DNA from: Anisus vortex
Lineage: Eukaryota > Mollusca > Gastropoda > Planorbidae
Length of the DNA stretch: 64,000 nucleotides
Direction of reading: 5' to 3'
NCBI GenBank assembly: GCA_949126835.1
Contig: OX421499.1
Coordinates: forward strand, 5,220,295 to 5,284,294
In this document: piece after piece, positions 36,301 through 51,300 of the stretch
How positions within the stretch are numbered: position 1 is the first letter of the stretch
Layout: each line of letters starts with the position of its first letter
The notes under the pieces: generated by a model
Databases searched by the model: none
What the model was told of the DNA's origin: nothing
The model's input: the letters and a program-made list of their open reading frames with translations, nothing else
Made by a program: the position numbers and the translations under genes

Positions 36301-39300
36301 CTGTCCAGTCCTAAGCTTGATGTAAGTTACTCTTTAGAGCAAGGTGATATAGTGGACACTGTCCAATGTAACAACCCCTGCATTGTTTTATTAGGTATTT
36401 GAACTTCGCCGTTTGGAACAATCCTAATTGATGCTCTGCTGATACACCTAGGTGGCCCTCACCTACCCTCCCATAGATATGCTGATACACCTAGGTGGCC
36501 CTCTCCTACCCTCCCATAGATATGCTGATACACCTAGGTGGCCTTCACCTACCCTCCCATAAATGTGCTGATACACCTAGGTGGCCCTCACCTACCCTCC
36601 CATAGATATGCTGATACACCTAGGTGGCCCTCACCTACCCTCCCATAAATGTGCTGATACACCTAGGTGGCCCTCTCCTACCCTCCCATAGATATGCTGA
36701 TACACCTAGGTGGCCCTCACCTACCCTCCCATAAATGTGCTGACACACCTAGGTGGCCCTCACCTACCCTCCCATAAATGTGCTGATACACCTAGGTGGC
36801 CCTCACCTACCCTCCCATAGATGTGCTGATACACCTAGGTGGCCCTCACCTACCCTCCCATAGATGTGCTGATACACCTAGGTGGCCCTCACCTACCCTC
36901 CCATAGATGTGCTGTGATGTCTTTTCTTACCACTAATCCAAAGCTATCTTCAACCTGTAAATATCATTTGCGTTCTTTAACGCACTCAAGCCCAGAGGCA
37001 GAAAGAAAGCTAAGGACACTGTCTGTAAAGTTACTTTTGACCTAAACAGATAAGCCTAGTGCCATGCCTTCATTCTCCTGACCTTAGGCAAGACTCTGCA
37101 TTGACAGTTATTTTTCCGGAAACATACCCAACTAAAGTGGGTCAAGTAACTTCTGGACCATTTCTGAATGGATTTTTGTGTTGTTATACCCACTGCCCAC
37201 AAGTTTGGTGGGACTTATCTCTGTGACAGTAGCCAGCGCAACGAGACCTTTGGACTACAACAGGTGCTGCTGACAGCTGCCCGTATGCGCTAACCCGGCA
37301 GTTGACTCTCTGCTGGTACACACATTACAATCCTTGAGCCTTGAGACCCATAGGTGCAGAAGTGACTAACCCATAAACCATGCTGCACTTGCTTTTAAAC
37401 GCGATGGAGATTCTTTAGAGGACAGTGTAATAAATAAGATAAGATTCCTAGGTCTAACACTTAAACACAGCCCACCTTTTTTCATATTGGTGGCCAGCTG
37501 AGAGGCCATCTCTTCCATCCCTACTTGCCCCGTGCCTCGGATGTACTTCAGGCCGAATATGTTGGGGACAGTTGAGACCATGTTCTGCTCACCGCAGCCA
37601 TACGGTACGCTGACCAAGTTCTCCAAACCAGACAAAGCCTGACCAAAAACTTCTCCTACAAAACATAGAAACTATAAAATAACATTTTTGATCTTTCATT
37701 CATTCTAAGAAAGCATACCTTAAATGAGGAATGTTAATATCAGATGTCTTTTCAAAACCAATTTTGTTTCTAGAAATCTGATTTCAAATCAATGTTTGCC
37801 TACTCCCCCACCCCCACATGATGTCACAGGCCAGACAGCCAAATTTACATTGTTCAATTTGGCATATGCTAAAAATAATTAGAAGCCTAATGTTAAAGAG
37901 TGTTGGTGGGACCACTAACCGTAATTAGTGGGTTGGTAGGACCACTAACTGTAATTAGTGGGTTGGTAGGACCACTAACTGTAATTAGTGGGTTGGTAGG
38001 ACCACTAACTGTAATTAGTGGGTTGGTAGGACCACTAACTGTAATTAGTGGGTTGGTAGGACCACTAACCGTAATTAGTGGGTTGGTAGGACCACTAACT
38101 GTAATTAGTGGGTTGGTGGGACCACTAACTGTAATTAGTGGGTTGGTAGGACCACTAACTGTAATTAGTGGGTTGGTAGGACCACTAACTGTAATTAGTG
38201 GGTTGGTAGGACCACTAACTGTAATTAGTGGGTTGGTAGGACCACTAACTGTAATTAGTGGGTTGGTAGGACCACTAACTGTAATTAGTGGGTTGGTAGG
38301 ACCACTAACTGTAATTAGTGGGTTGGTGGGACCACTAACTGTAATTAGTGGGTTGGTAGGACCACTAACTGTAATTAGTGGGTTGGTAGGACCACTAACT
38401 GTAATTAGTGGGTTGGTAGGACCACTAACTGTAATTAGTGGGTTGGTAGGACCACTAACCGTAATTAGTGGGTTGGTAGGACCACTAACTGTAATTAGTG
38501 GGTTGGTAGGACCACTAACCGTAATTAGTGGGTTGGTAGGACCACTAACTGTAATTAGTGGGTTGGTAGGACCACTAACTGTAATTAGTGGGTTGGTAGG
38601 ACCACTAACCGTAATTAGTGGGTTGGTAGGACCACTAACTGTAATTAGTGAGTTGGTTAGGACCACTAACTGTAATTAGTGGGTTGGTGGGACCACTAAC
38701 CGTAATTAGTGGGTTGGTAGGACCACTAACCATAATTAGTGGGTTGGTAGGACCACTAACTGTAATTAGTGAGTTGGTAGGACCACTAACTGTAATTAGT
38801 GGGTTGGTGGGACCACTAACTGTAATTAGTGAGTTGGTAGGACCACTAACTGTAATTAGTGGGTTGGTGGGACCACTAACTGTAATTAGTGGGTTGGTAG
38901 GACCACTAACTGTAATTAGTGGGTTGGTAGGACCACTAACTGTAATTAGTGGGTTGGTAGGACCACTAACCGTAATTAGTGGGTTGGTAGGACCACTAAC
39001 TGTAATTAGTGGGTTGGTAGGACCACTAACTGTAATTAGTGGGTTGGTAGGACCACTAACTGTAATTAGTGAGTTGGTAGGACCACTAACTGTAATTAGT
39101 GGGTTGGTGGGACCACTAACTGTAATTAGTGGGTTGGTAGGACCACTAACTGTAATTAGTGGGTTGGTAGGACCACTAACTGTAATTAGTGGGTTGGTAG
39201 GACCACTAACCGTAATTAGTGGGTTGGTAGGACCACTAACTGTAATTAGTGGGTTGGTAGGACCACTAACTGTAATTAGTGGGTTGGTAGGACCACTAAC

Positions 39301-42300
39301 CGTAATTAGTGGGTTGGTAGGACCACTAACTGTAATTAGTGGGTTGGTAGGACCACTAACTGTAATTAGTGGGTTGGTAGGACCACTAACTGTAATTAGT
39401 GGGTTGGTGGGACCACTAACCATAATTAGTGGGTTGGTAGGACCACTAACTGTAATTAGTGAGTTGGTAGGACCACTAACTGTAATTAGTGGGTTGGTAG
39501 GACCACTAACTGTAATTAGTGGGTTGGTAGGACCACTAACCGTAATTAGTGGGTTGGTAGGACCACTAACTGTAATTAGTGGGTTGGTAGGACCACTAAC
39601 TGTAATTAGTGGGTTGGTAGGACCACTAACCGTAATTAGTGGGTTGGTAGGACCACTAACTGTAATTAGTGGGTTGGTAGGACCACTAACTGTAATTAGT
39701 GGGTTGGTAGGACCACTAACTGTAATTAGTGGGTTGGTGGGACCACTAACCATAATTAGTGGGTTGGTAGGACCACTAACTGTAATTAGTGAGTTGGTAG
39801 GACCACTAACTGTAATTAGTGGGTTGGTAGGACCACTAACTGTAATTAGTGGGTTGGTAGGACCACTAACTGTAATTAGTGGGTTGGTAGGACCACTAAC
39901 TGTAATTAGTGGGTTGGTAGGACCACTAACTGTAATTAGTGGGTTGGTAGGACCACTAACTGTAATTAGTGGGTTGGTAGGACCACTAACTGTAATTAGT
40001 GGGTTGGTAGGACCACTAACTGTAATTAGTGGGTTGGTAGGACCACTAACTGTAATTAGTGGGTTGGTAGGACCACTAACCATAATTAGTGGGTTGGTAG
40101 GACCACTAACCGTAATTAGTGGGTTGGTAGGACCACTAACCGTAATTAGTGGGTTGGTAGGACCACTAACCGTAATTAGTGGGTTGGTAGGACCACTAAC
40201 CGTAATTAGTGGGTTGGTAGGACCACTAACCGTAATTAGTGGGTTGGTAGGACCACTAACCGTAATTTTTATTTACACTTAACATTTTAAACATGTAAAT
40301 GGGATTTTAAATTTTATAAACATTTTATCCAAAATAAAGTTTGACTAATCCTTTTTTGTGTTTGTTTGTGTGAATTGGTGTAAAAGAGTGCAATAGTCTG
40401 TCCAATTTTTCCGCCTTCGCCATTGAGCGAGCAGTAGTGACTGGAAACCAGAAGAAAAAAATGTGCGGTAGAGAGCTTTGATCAAGTTACCTCAAACTAT
40501 ATTTGATTTAGACTACAACTCAAAATACAGATCAATGGATGTTTAATGTAGCACAAATAAATAGAATATTTATTTAATATGAATGTCCGTCTGTCCCAAA
40601 CATTCAGCGTCAGCTGGAAAGCCCAGTGCTTAGTTTTTTTGTATAGACCGGGCTTTAAAATACCAACTCAGTTCTCTATAGCCATGGAGAAAAATCAAGC
40701 GTAACATACCAGTGACTTTAAGCTCAACTCTCTGTGAGTCTGGCACAATGTTATCAGGCCATTGGATGGTGAAGCTTTCACTTAGGCTCTTCCCAGTGCT
40801 CAGGCTCAAGACTTTTGTTAGGGCTCTGGATCTCTCCACTCCTTCAGGCTGAACAAAGGAACCAAAAAAAAAGGGGGAAGAGACAGGGAACAAGCCCGTA
40901 ATATGGTTATAAATCAACATCATTTAAAACACTAATCAAAATGCAAGACTAGACAAACCATGGATTAGCATAGGACACAATAATTATCTGTATAGAAGAA
41001 GCATCTGTAACATACAAGATAAGATAAGAACATCAACACACACACAGAAAAAGAACAGAATTTTAATAAAGAGGAACATAACTATTACAAAGAGAAAGAA
41101 CAAGTTTCTACAATTTTTATAAATGCAAAAAGTATCCCGCCTGATCGAATTGATTCATAGGACCAATGAAGCAGCGCTCACCGGTTTCTGTGACCATGGC
41201 ATACTAGGGGATTGTGTGGCCAGCACAATGCCCAGCTGACTTTACTTTACCTCAACTTAAGTCAGGTACCCATCAGAGCTGGGTGGACTTAGGGACAACC
41301 TCCAGACCCGGGAACAAATCCTAGCCTTCAGCAGGTTTTGAACCCAGAACCTTTGATATGCCAGCCAAACGCACTGCCGCTCGGCCACCCTTTATAAATG
41401 CAAAATTGATTTAAATTAATCAATGAAATATTCTGAAAAGTAATTTATGACAGTGTAACTTCCAATGGATGTACTTAACCCATTTAAATACTGCCATACA
41501 TGCTCAATAAAAAATGCAAAAACTGAAACAAAAAAAATTCAAAAAAGAAATTTGTGATGTGGTATTATTTCTTCAACATAAAAATTCAATACTAGATTTT
41601 AAGTATGGATAAGGAGAGTAGGTAATATTCTTCTCTTAAGTAGAAGCTTCACCATAAGTTATTAGGCAAGAGAGAAATAAAAAGATTTATGTTTGAAAAT
41701 GTTTTTTACAGAAGACTTTCTGTAACTATGTTATGTGTGGTTAAAACTGCAAAAACAACAAGTTCTTATTTACGAGCTAAAGTAAAGTAGTAGTAGTAAA
41801 GCAATCCTGTCAGACCAAATTGATCTATAGGGCTGGTGATAAAGCATTCACCAGCTGAATAAAGGCAATCCAAAACCAACCTTTACAAGCAATTCTCTCT
41901 TGACTTCGTCTTTCTGACCATCTGCTGGGTCCGTAGCTGTGACATGCAGAGAAATCTGGCCAAGGCTTGTGGCATTGATTCTAAATGTTACGCTGGAGGC
42001 TCTAAAGGCAGCCAGCTGGGAATTTAGAATACCATTAATTTGTAGAGCGTTTAAATGATTTAAAAAAAAAACAACACACTTCTTGTTTTAAAATTTACAT
42101 TACCATCGAATAGCTTGAAATAAGATATATTAAATTACAATACATAAAAATAAAATAGTTGATAGCAAAATAGATTCGATTAAATAGATTTTGATAGCTT
42201 AAAATAGAATAGCAGAGTCCACAGTGACTTACTGACAAAGGCTTCTCATACCAGCCATCTTTCTCTTCCTCATCCAGAACTAGGAACTGGTTACTATGAG

Positions 42301-45300
42301 CAAGGGACACAACTGCCTGTCAAAACAAAGTAATTTAGGGCTTGTAATACATGCAAAATTAAGATTTCCAGCCTGTAACTCTCAGCCATCATGCAGTAAA
42401 ATTCTCAAAAAGACTATATTTTAAACAGCAAAAAAGATTTTCTGTGCCCGTGGTGATTAGAGGATTGTGTGGTCTATCACCAACTATCAGCCACACCTTT
42501 TATTTTCTAAAAAAAAACATCAAAAGTTTGACAAATGCGATAGAGTTATCTACACATCCAGACTGATTTAGTAAATGACATAAACATATTCTTTTCAAGG
42601 CTAGTAAAGCTAATAAAGTTAAGTAATAAAGCTAAGTAGCTAATAAAGTTTGACAAATGCCATAGACATACCTCCACATCCTGACTTCTGTAGTTAAAGA
42701 CAGTGACTCTCAAAACAAAGACTTCTCCTCTCTTGATCGAGTACGGCAAGTTCATGCTCAAGAAAAAAAGCTGAAATGCTGTCAACTGGTAAATGAAACA
42801 ATGAAAACAAATAAGCTAATTGGGAGGTACAAGTTCAAAGAGAGCTAAATCAACAGAGCTTGTATAGAGGGACTTTCATGCCAAGGCAGTGCTAAGCTGA
42901 CACCAAGTGAAGGATGACCGAAGTTAACTTCCTCAGGAAGTCTTACAGACAAAAGCACTAGATAAATCTCAACTAAATTATTTCCAGTTATCAAGCTAAC
43001 ATGTTTAGTCAGGGTTCCTTTTAAAATTCCCAAACTTTTCCAAAGCAATAAAATCAGTTCCCAAACACAGGCATGTGTGAAATTTATAATTGTTAACTGG
43101 ATCGCCAGACAAGTTTATATAGGCTGTCTAAATCAAAGAAATATTTCAGGATGCTTTTAAATAACTTTTTAAAGAAAAAACATTAATTAATGACTTATCA
43201 ACTAAACTATATGGTTATTCCCTTTAAAATTATTTAAAGAAGTTTTCCAAACTGTTTAGTCCATTTTAGTGAAATTTACACATTTTCCCAAACCTTGGTC
43301 AGTTTTCCCAAACTCTCCCAAACCGTAAGAACTATGCCATTGTTCACTAAACGGTAGTGGACTGCAAAGATGGCAAGCCCAGCACTATTAGTGTCTAGTT
43401 CTGCCTTTTTTTTTATTGATGACAGAAATATATATTTTTTAATGTGTAATTAAAGCAGCATTGGACCTTATTGCAAGAATGATAACAATTCACTAATCAC
43501 CTAACTTAGTACAAGACTGTTAAATCCTAGTTCAACATCAGCAAATAATGAAATAATGAAAAAACCACTCTAAGTACAACCTTAAAAGGCTCCATGCCCA
43601 CGGCCAGGCCTTCATCATTGATGGCAAAGGCAGAGACTATCCAGGAAGTGATGGTGTCTGGAAGTGTGAACTTGCTCCTCATGCGACCGCTCATGCTGGA
43701 ACAGAAAAATAAAAAGAGAAAAACGTAAGCGCCACATAGCATTAAAACCATGAACAACTACCCTTATATTACAAATTTCTCTAGAAATGCACAGCAAAGA
43801 AAGGATCCAGGTATTTACTCTGTCACGCCATGCCCCCAGAGCCAGGTGTCTGGAAAATCTTTGCGGATTTTTGTCTCGGATTGGAAGCCTCCTGGTCCTC
43901 CGGTCTTCATCATTTGATTCCCTGTAGAGATATTATGTTACGTATTTAAAAAATGTGTTCTCCTGGTTGCTGTTTTCTATAGAATGATAATTTAATATTT
44001 AAAAAAAAACAAGTCATTCAATGTGTTAGATTATTAATTGTTTCTGAATCTATTTATCTGAAAATATTCTCACATTTATAATGTGAATGATTTGAAGGTA
44101 GAGATAAAGCACACAATATTTTAGATAGACTTTCAATCAATTGTTTTTAAAATTTTATCTCATCCATATTGACCTGAAGTATAATGTTTAAACAGTGAAC
44201 GGGAACTGAGTGAAACTCAGATATTATGTTTATAAAAATAGTAGTAGTAGATACAGAATCAAAACTAATGTTTTACAAATGTTACATCATAGTGCTATTA
44301 GTAATGCATGATCTTAATGCAATAAATGATATTCTAATGTTATCTTATAGCGCTGCTAGTAAAATATGATATAAGCTGAGTTGCGGTATTATATTCAAAG
44401 CCAGTTTTACATAATTGGGAAAAGGGAAAAACCATGACTAAACAAAAACATGAAATACAGAAATGGCTGAACTAAACAATATGTACTAAAACCACACAAA
44501 TTACAATATTATTATATGAAACAAAGACCAATTATGTTGCCAAAGAAATCAAAAGTTTGATGTAAAAAAAAACTTCAGACAGTGAAATTACATAAGACTA
44601 AGTAAATGAAGAAATGACTAAGTCAACTGAGCATTAAGTTTAAAACTTTCAGAAATATAGCAACATTAAGCTAAGCATAAAGCTAAGTTTGAAGCTAAGC
44701 ATAAAGCTAAGTTTGAAGCTAAGTATAAAGCTAAGTTTGAAGCATAAAGCTAAGTTTGAAGCTAAGCAAAAAGCTAGAAAATGTGTATTGACAGAACATT
44801 AAATACACCACCAAGCATGTTCTCAAAAAAAGGTATAAAAAATAGGATGAAACATTTTATAATTTAACATTAGCCCAAGCAAGAGAAGTAATTTTTTTAC
44901 AAACTGTCAGCAGTCCTAATACACACTTTAAAACAATGACAAACAATAAGTCAGACAATTATATACCAGCATTCAATTTTCTATCTTTAAAAAATAAATG
45001 CTGCCAGCATGGTATGGAGTTTATAAAATAAAAAATTGGATTCCTAAAACACAAGTGCTTACAATTTTCAAGTGAAGAAAATATAGCAAATCAAGTTTTA
45101 AAAAAAACTCAAAACTTCCAAGAACCATAATTTTTATTGGTACTATTTTTTTTCATCAATTGCTTATTGCTTCATAATTTTTATTGGTACTATTTTCCAT
45201 CAATTGCTTATTGCTTCATAATTTTTATTGGTACTATTTTCCATCAATTGCTTATTGCTTCATAATTTTTATTGGTACTATTTTACATCAATTGCTTATT

Positions 45301-48300
45301 GCTTCATAATTTTTATTGGTACTATTTTCCATCAATTGCTTATTGCTTCATAATTTTTATTGGTACTATTTTCCATCAATTGCTTATTGCTTCATAATTT
45401 TTATTGTACTATTTTCCATCAATTGCTTATTGCTTCATAATTTGTATTGGTACTATTTTTCATCAATTGCTTATTGCTTCATTTTACCCCAGGCTAGACA
45501 AGTTTATCTGTTTGCGCATTTTGTGTTCGTGAAATATACAAATATACGACATATATGCCTTCAGTGCATAGTTTCTCTATAAAAACTTTTTGTTCTGCTT
45601 TTTTTTTCAATTGCTTATACTCATATTCTGACTGGTAAACTAAAACAGGAATCAAATATTTCTTTTGCAAATCTTTGAACTTTATAAGAAACTCTAAACA
45701 TAACATAATGTGAATAAAAATGTTGTCAATGAATGGCTAAAAAAAAATGGATTTAAAAAAAACAACCTAGAATAACCAGCAAAAAAAGTTTAACTCAACG
45801 ACTTTTAGTTCTTGTCCTTGCTTTACCCCCAGACAATGCCATGAACCTAGGTGGAATTTCAACTTCAAAGACAATATTGTTGCTACATACTTGTAATCCA
45901 AGATGCTGAAAGTATCAATTACATACCTATAATGCCATGCTATTAAAAAAAAAGAAAACAACGCCAGTTTTCTCAATGCTTTAAAGTTTGATGTATTCAT
46001 AAAATTTATTACCGTATAAAAAAAAATTATAAAGTTTGTCTTTTTAAAATCTCAATCCCAATATTATAAGCATTCTGACAGTGCCCATTTATTAGTTGAA
46101 TTTCCATATCTGTAAATTTACATCTGCCGGTATTTATTTCTAGATTTATAAAAAACAACAACGTTGATTGCCAAATTGGCTGTAATAATAATAATGATGG
46201 CATTTGTATAGCGCTGCCAACAAACGTAATGCAAGCTCAGAGCGCATTTAACATACAAATAAGAACACGAATACAATCTAGATCTATAGGCCAAGAGATA
46301 CAAAACTAAATGATGATTCAAAACTTTACAAACATAGAACAAATCAAACAAATCAAGCCAAATAACCGACCTAACATATAGGTAAGACAGTAGGGCTCTG
46401 AAGCATGTTAACTAAGATAAATCTTGAAATAATGAGTTTTTAAATTCTTTTTGAGAGTAACAATAGAGCTTGTTTGCCTAAGTTGAATGGGAAATAGATT
46501 CCACACCTTCCGACCGGATATTGAGAAGGCTCTAAGGCCAACGGTCTTCAGAGAGAAGCGGGGCACTTCCAGAAGCGAGGAGTCGGTAGAACAAAGTGTT
46601 CTTTGTGGAAAATATGGTTTAATTAGTTTCTTGAGATAGGACGGCATCTTATTGTTATAAAGGCATTGATGTCAAAGTAGTGTCACTTTATATTCAATTC
46701 TGGCTTTCACAGGGAGCCAATGGAGCAGACACAGGAGAACTGTCACAAAATCTCGCCTTGACTTATGCATGACTGTACTGAGTATAAAAAAATAGCACAG
46801 CCTATTACACTGAGCCATAGCTGGGTAGAAAGGAACTTGGAATTACATATAACACAATGGCTGTGATAATGCCAACTTTTTTTCCCCTAGAAAACAACAT
46901 AAATTTGGTAAATAGTTTCAATTGTAATCAAGTCTTCTTTAGAAAAAAAAAAACATTAGCTGATATCATGAACATCCCACGGTCAAATAGAAGCAATGTT
47001 GTACCTAAGATATGAATCCTTTATAATTAACACAGTAAAATGAACTTCGCTTTTAAACGGATCCTTCCATCTAAATTGTTCACTTGTATAAATATGCATA
47101 AACAGAATTACACTGATGAATACAATTTCCATACATTTTAAAGGCTTTGAATCTGAATGTTTAAAAGAATTTTAACTTATTGTTTTGTTGTTTTTTTGCA
47201 GCCATGTCTTGCTTTTGTATTTTAATACCCATACTGCTAAATATAACCGCAATGATACATCCATACATTTACAACACTGATCTATAGAAAGAATGGAAAT
47301 GGGCTGCCTTAATAAATTTGTCCACAATTTTTCAATGATAAAAAAATTCATGAATAATGACTTTCATTCACAAATACATTTAAAACTCAAAGTCACTGAC
47401 TAATTGAAAGTAAGAGAGTAATATTTTTTTTAAAAGGATTACTGTAGATGTAAGCAATATTAAATCGTAATGAATAATTATTTTTGTTAATTATTAAATT
47501 TTAATTTTATTTATCGCCAACTCTGGTAACCAAGAAAATGTCATAACAGAAAGTTTAAAGGGCTGGAATGTGTGCATACAAAATGTTCTTGGATCGTATT
47601 GCGTTTCTTTATACTTCTTGTACAATGTATTTTCTCTCTCACTTTCTCTTTCATTGTTAGTAGTGTAAAAAAACAAAAACAAAAAAGCAAAGAGCTGTAA
47701 TGGTAGATACTGTAGGTAAAGTACCCTTCGGCGGGCAAAACGGATAATAGGGCTTGTGAAGCACGTTCACTAGTTTCTGTAACCACGGCATACAAGGGGA
47801 TGTGTGGCCAGCACAATGCCCAGCCGCCTTCACTTTTACTTTACCCCAACTAGTGTCAGGTACCCATCAGAGCTGGGTAGACTCAGGGGCACCATCAAGT
47901 CACAGGAAAAAATCCTAGCCTGCACCAGGATTTGAACCCAGAACCTTCGGATCGCCAGTGGAACGCGTAGGTTACTCTTACGATAAAAATGCATGCTAAA
48001 TAACAATAATAATATTTGTATAGCGCTGCCAAGAAACCTACTGTAAGCTCAGAGCGCATTTAACATACAACTAAGAATACTGACATTAATCTAGGCTACG
48101 AGACAAAGTTAGATCTAACTGATGATATAAGAAAAAAGAAATAAATGTAGCATAAACTGACCCAACCTATAAGTAAGACAGTAGGGGTCTAAAGCATGTT
48201 AAATGTTAACTAAGGTAAATCTTGATATAATGAATTTTTTAGTTCTTTTTGAAAGTATCAAAAGAGCTTGTTCGCCTGAGTTGAACGGGAAGTATATTCC

Positions 48301-51300
48301 ACACCTTCGGACCGGATACTGAGAAGGCTCTAAGGCCAACGATCGTCAGAGAGATACGGGGCTCTTTCAAAAGCGATGAGTTGGCAGAACAAGGTGTTCT
48401 TTGCGGGACATAGGCCCCCTATGGTGTAATTAGTTCCTTGAGATAGGACGGCATCTCGTTAATAAAAAGGCACTGATGGCAAAGTAGCGCCACTTTGTAT
48501 TCAATTCTGGCTTTCACAGGGAGCCAATGGAGGCGACGCAGGAGAACTGTCACGGAATCATGCCTTGACTTACGCATGACCAGGCGGGCGGCACTGTTTT
48601 GAATGCGCTGTAATTTGTCAACTTTATCATCAGGTATCCCGATTAGCAGAGCATTGCAGTAGTCGAGGCGTAAGAGTATAAAGGCAGCCGCAAGCTTCTT
48701 TGCTGAGTCAAATGACAAATAAGGTCATTGTGACCTTGGTCAATCTGACCAAGTCGACGCAGCTGTAAATAATATAAGAAATCTCCTCACAGCTATTACA
48801 CGTTGCAGGACTTTACATATTAAGTATGGTCACTTCATTCTGTCTAGAAAACTTGCTCTTTTTTTCAATGCGGCAAAAGATGAGCACATTAGATTTAGAT
48901 GATCATCATGGGTAAAACTAATTCAGCTCTTCGGAAAAATGGGTATCAAACACAAACCGATCTGGGTGAAAGTTGAAAGTTTTCTTGTTACAATACTTAT
49001 CATTTCTAGTTATCATTAGAGCCCTTTACAAGATAATGTGGATATAGCATGCATGAATTCTTTCCAAAGACACATGTTAAAAGTGCTAGAGAAATTCTTT
49101 GTAGATCAAACACACTGTGTGATTTAGGAGGGAATGTTAGAAGATAGTTTTTTTATCTAGCCCAATGGGCTTTCTTAGACATAGCTCTGATGGTTAAGGA
49201 TCAAAAAGTTAACACAATTGTTAATTGAACACATGGTGAACACATTATATAGGGAACACATGGTGAACACATTTGATAGTGAACACATGGTAAACCCATG
49301 TGTCAATAAAGACAGAGTAAACAAGTTTGTTAGTGAACACAGTTTAAACACACAATCATCAGAAATCACAAGGTAGAGACAGTCATCAGCGAGTGTAATT
49401 CATGTTTATAAAAAGTGCAATGTAAAACAAAAAAAGCAGGCTAGCGAAAAAACAGGTAGGCTCTATCTAAACCAGCCTTTCCCAAATTCTGGATGGCAAC
49501 ATGGCGACAGGCTTTAAAGCTAAAACTACTTGGTTGCGTAAAAAAAAGAAAAATGGTGCCAAATCTTAGTCTGATTATTGTGCTGTACAGAATAAGGCAC
49601 GGTGGCCCAGCGGCAGCGCGTTTGACTGGCGATCCGAAGCTCCTGCGTTCGAATCCTGGTGAAGGCTAAGATTTTCCCCCAGGACTTGAGGGTGTCCCTG
49701 AGTCTACTCAGCACTGATGGATACCTGACATTAGTTGGGATAAAGTAAAGGCGGCTGGTCATTGTGCTGGCCTCACATCCGCTAGTATGCCGTGGCCGCA
49801 GAAACTGGTGAACGCTGCTTCACCAGCCCTGTGATCAGTTTGGTCCGAAGGGTACTTTACTTACCAACAATAGACCTATAAGAGAATGTTTCAAAATGTG
49901 GGATACCTGATCCAGATTTTAACCTACAGCTCTCTTCTATTATAGACCTTACTGGTCTTAAAAATGGTGTGGAAATTCATAACTTGCAATACCCGGTACG
50001 TTACTTTATAGGCGTCTTAACATATAAGTGGAAATAGGAACATAAAAAATAAACCAGGAAAACCCGAAAATAAAAAGTTTTGGAAAGGCCGATCTAGACT
50101 TCAACAAAGCAGGGTGTGTTGCTTTTATAATTGCAGGTATAAAGATAAAAATAAAGTGCTATAAAAAAAGAAAGAAGGTACAGAAATTTGTAAAAATTAA
50201 CATGTTTGAAGTCAACCAACCCCGGACTTGGTCTGCGCTGTCTACTGCGTCGTCTTTTACTTGAATGCCTGCAGCCATGACCAGCTCAGGAAGGTAATAC
50301 CTGTCCTGGGATTCTGCCACGCTAGAGTTACCCAGACATAATAAGCTGTAAAGCTGATAGAACAGTGAATAGTTTAGTTAAAGGGTTGAAAGAAAAAAAA
50401 ACAACAGCTCCAGCACTGGACCCTTATTTTAAAATGGTTTTATAGTTTACAGAGACACGGTGGCCTGGCGGTTATATGCTCAGCTAGCGTACTGAAGATC
50501 CCTGGTTCAAATCCTGGTGAATTTGTTCCCCCGGTTTGGACGGTTCCATGAGTCTAACCGGCTGTGCTGGGCACCAGACATTAGTTGGGGGCAAAGTTAA
50601 GGCAGCAGAGCACCGTGCTGGACACACAATCCCCTAGTATGCCGTGGGCACAGCAACTTGTACTGTTTCACAAGCCATATAGATCAAATTGGCTTGACAG
50701 GGATACTTTACAAATTTTCAAATATTTTACACTAAAAAAAAAAGAAATGCTCTTAGATTTATTAGTACAGTTTTGTAATGTGATCATGTGGGACAAATCA
50801 TAATTGCTTTTACACTGCATGAACTAAAAACAGGTGCAGTAAGGGGCAGAAACTAAATCAGAAATGCAGTGCAATGCTCCCCCCCCCCCAATTGTTGTGG
50901 TCATATGGCAGTATCAGCCTCACACAATGCAAGGCCACACAAGCTCCCATCATATAGATTGTGCTGTTAATACATATCACAAGTAGAGCCCACAATGTGA
51001 TAAGAGCAGCGGTGTAGCCAAGAAATGGCACATCCACCATCCACCTTCCAAGAGACACATCCACCATCCACCTTCCAAGAGACACACCTTTTAGAAAGGG
51101 CTGGAGGAAGGGGGAACAGATTAATAATTATAAAGACAGTTACATACAGAGAAAAGATTTTTGTCATTGCATTTATATTCAAATACTTGTACCCTACAAA
51201 AATGTCTATCAATGAAATTTTTTTTTTAATGCAATTAATTAAACAGTATTTTTTGCCATTCTAAGTTGTCATGACTAGAAATATTTTAAACATTGTTTTG

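Noticed and set aside
37893..40282. Open frames of 257-544 codons on both strands
   Set aside because: They are pure translations of a 30-bp tandem repeat inside a TEP intron, with the same ten residues repeated and no unique sequence.
45316..45582. 88-codon plus-strand frame
   Set aside because: Mostly a translation of the 44-bp minisatellite.
49600..49660. tRNA gene-like A and B boxes (also in the other SINEs)
   Set aside because: They are the tRNA-derived heads of SINE family A; a cloverleaf cannot be completed and the downstream body is constant among copies.
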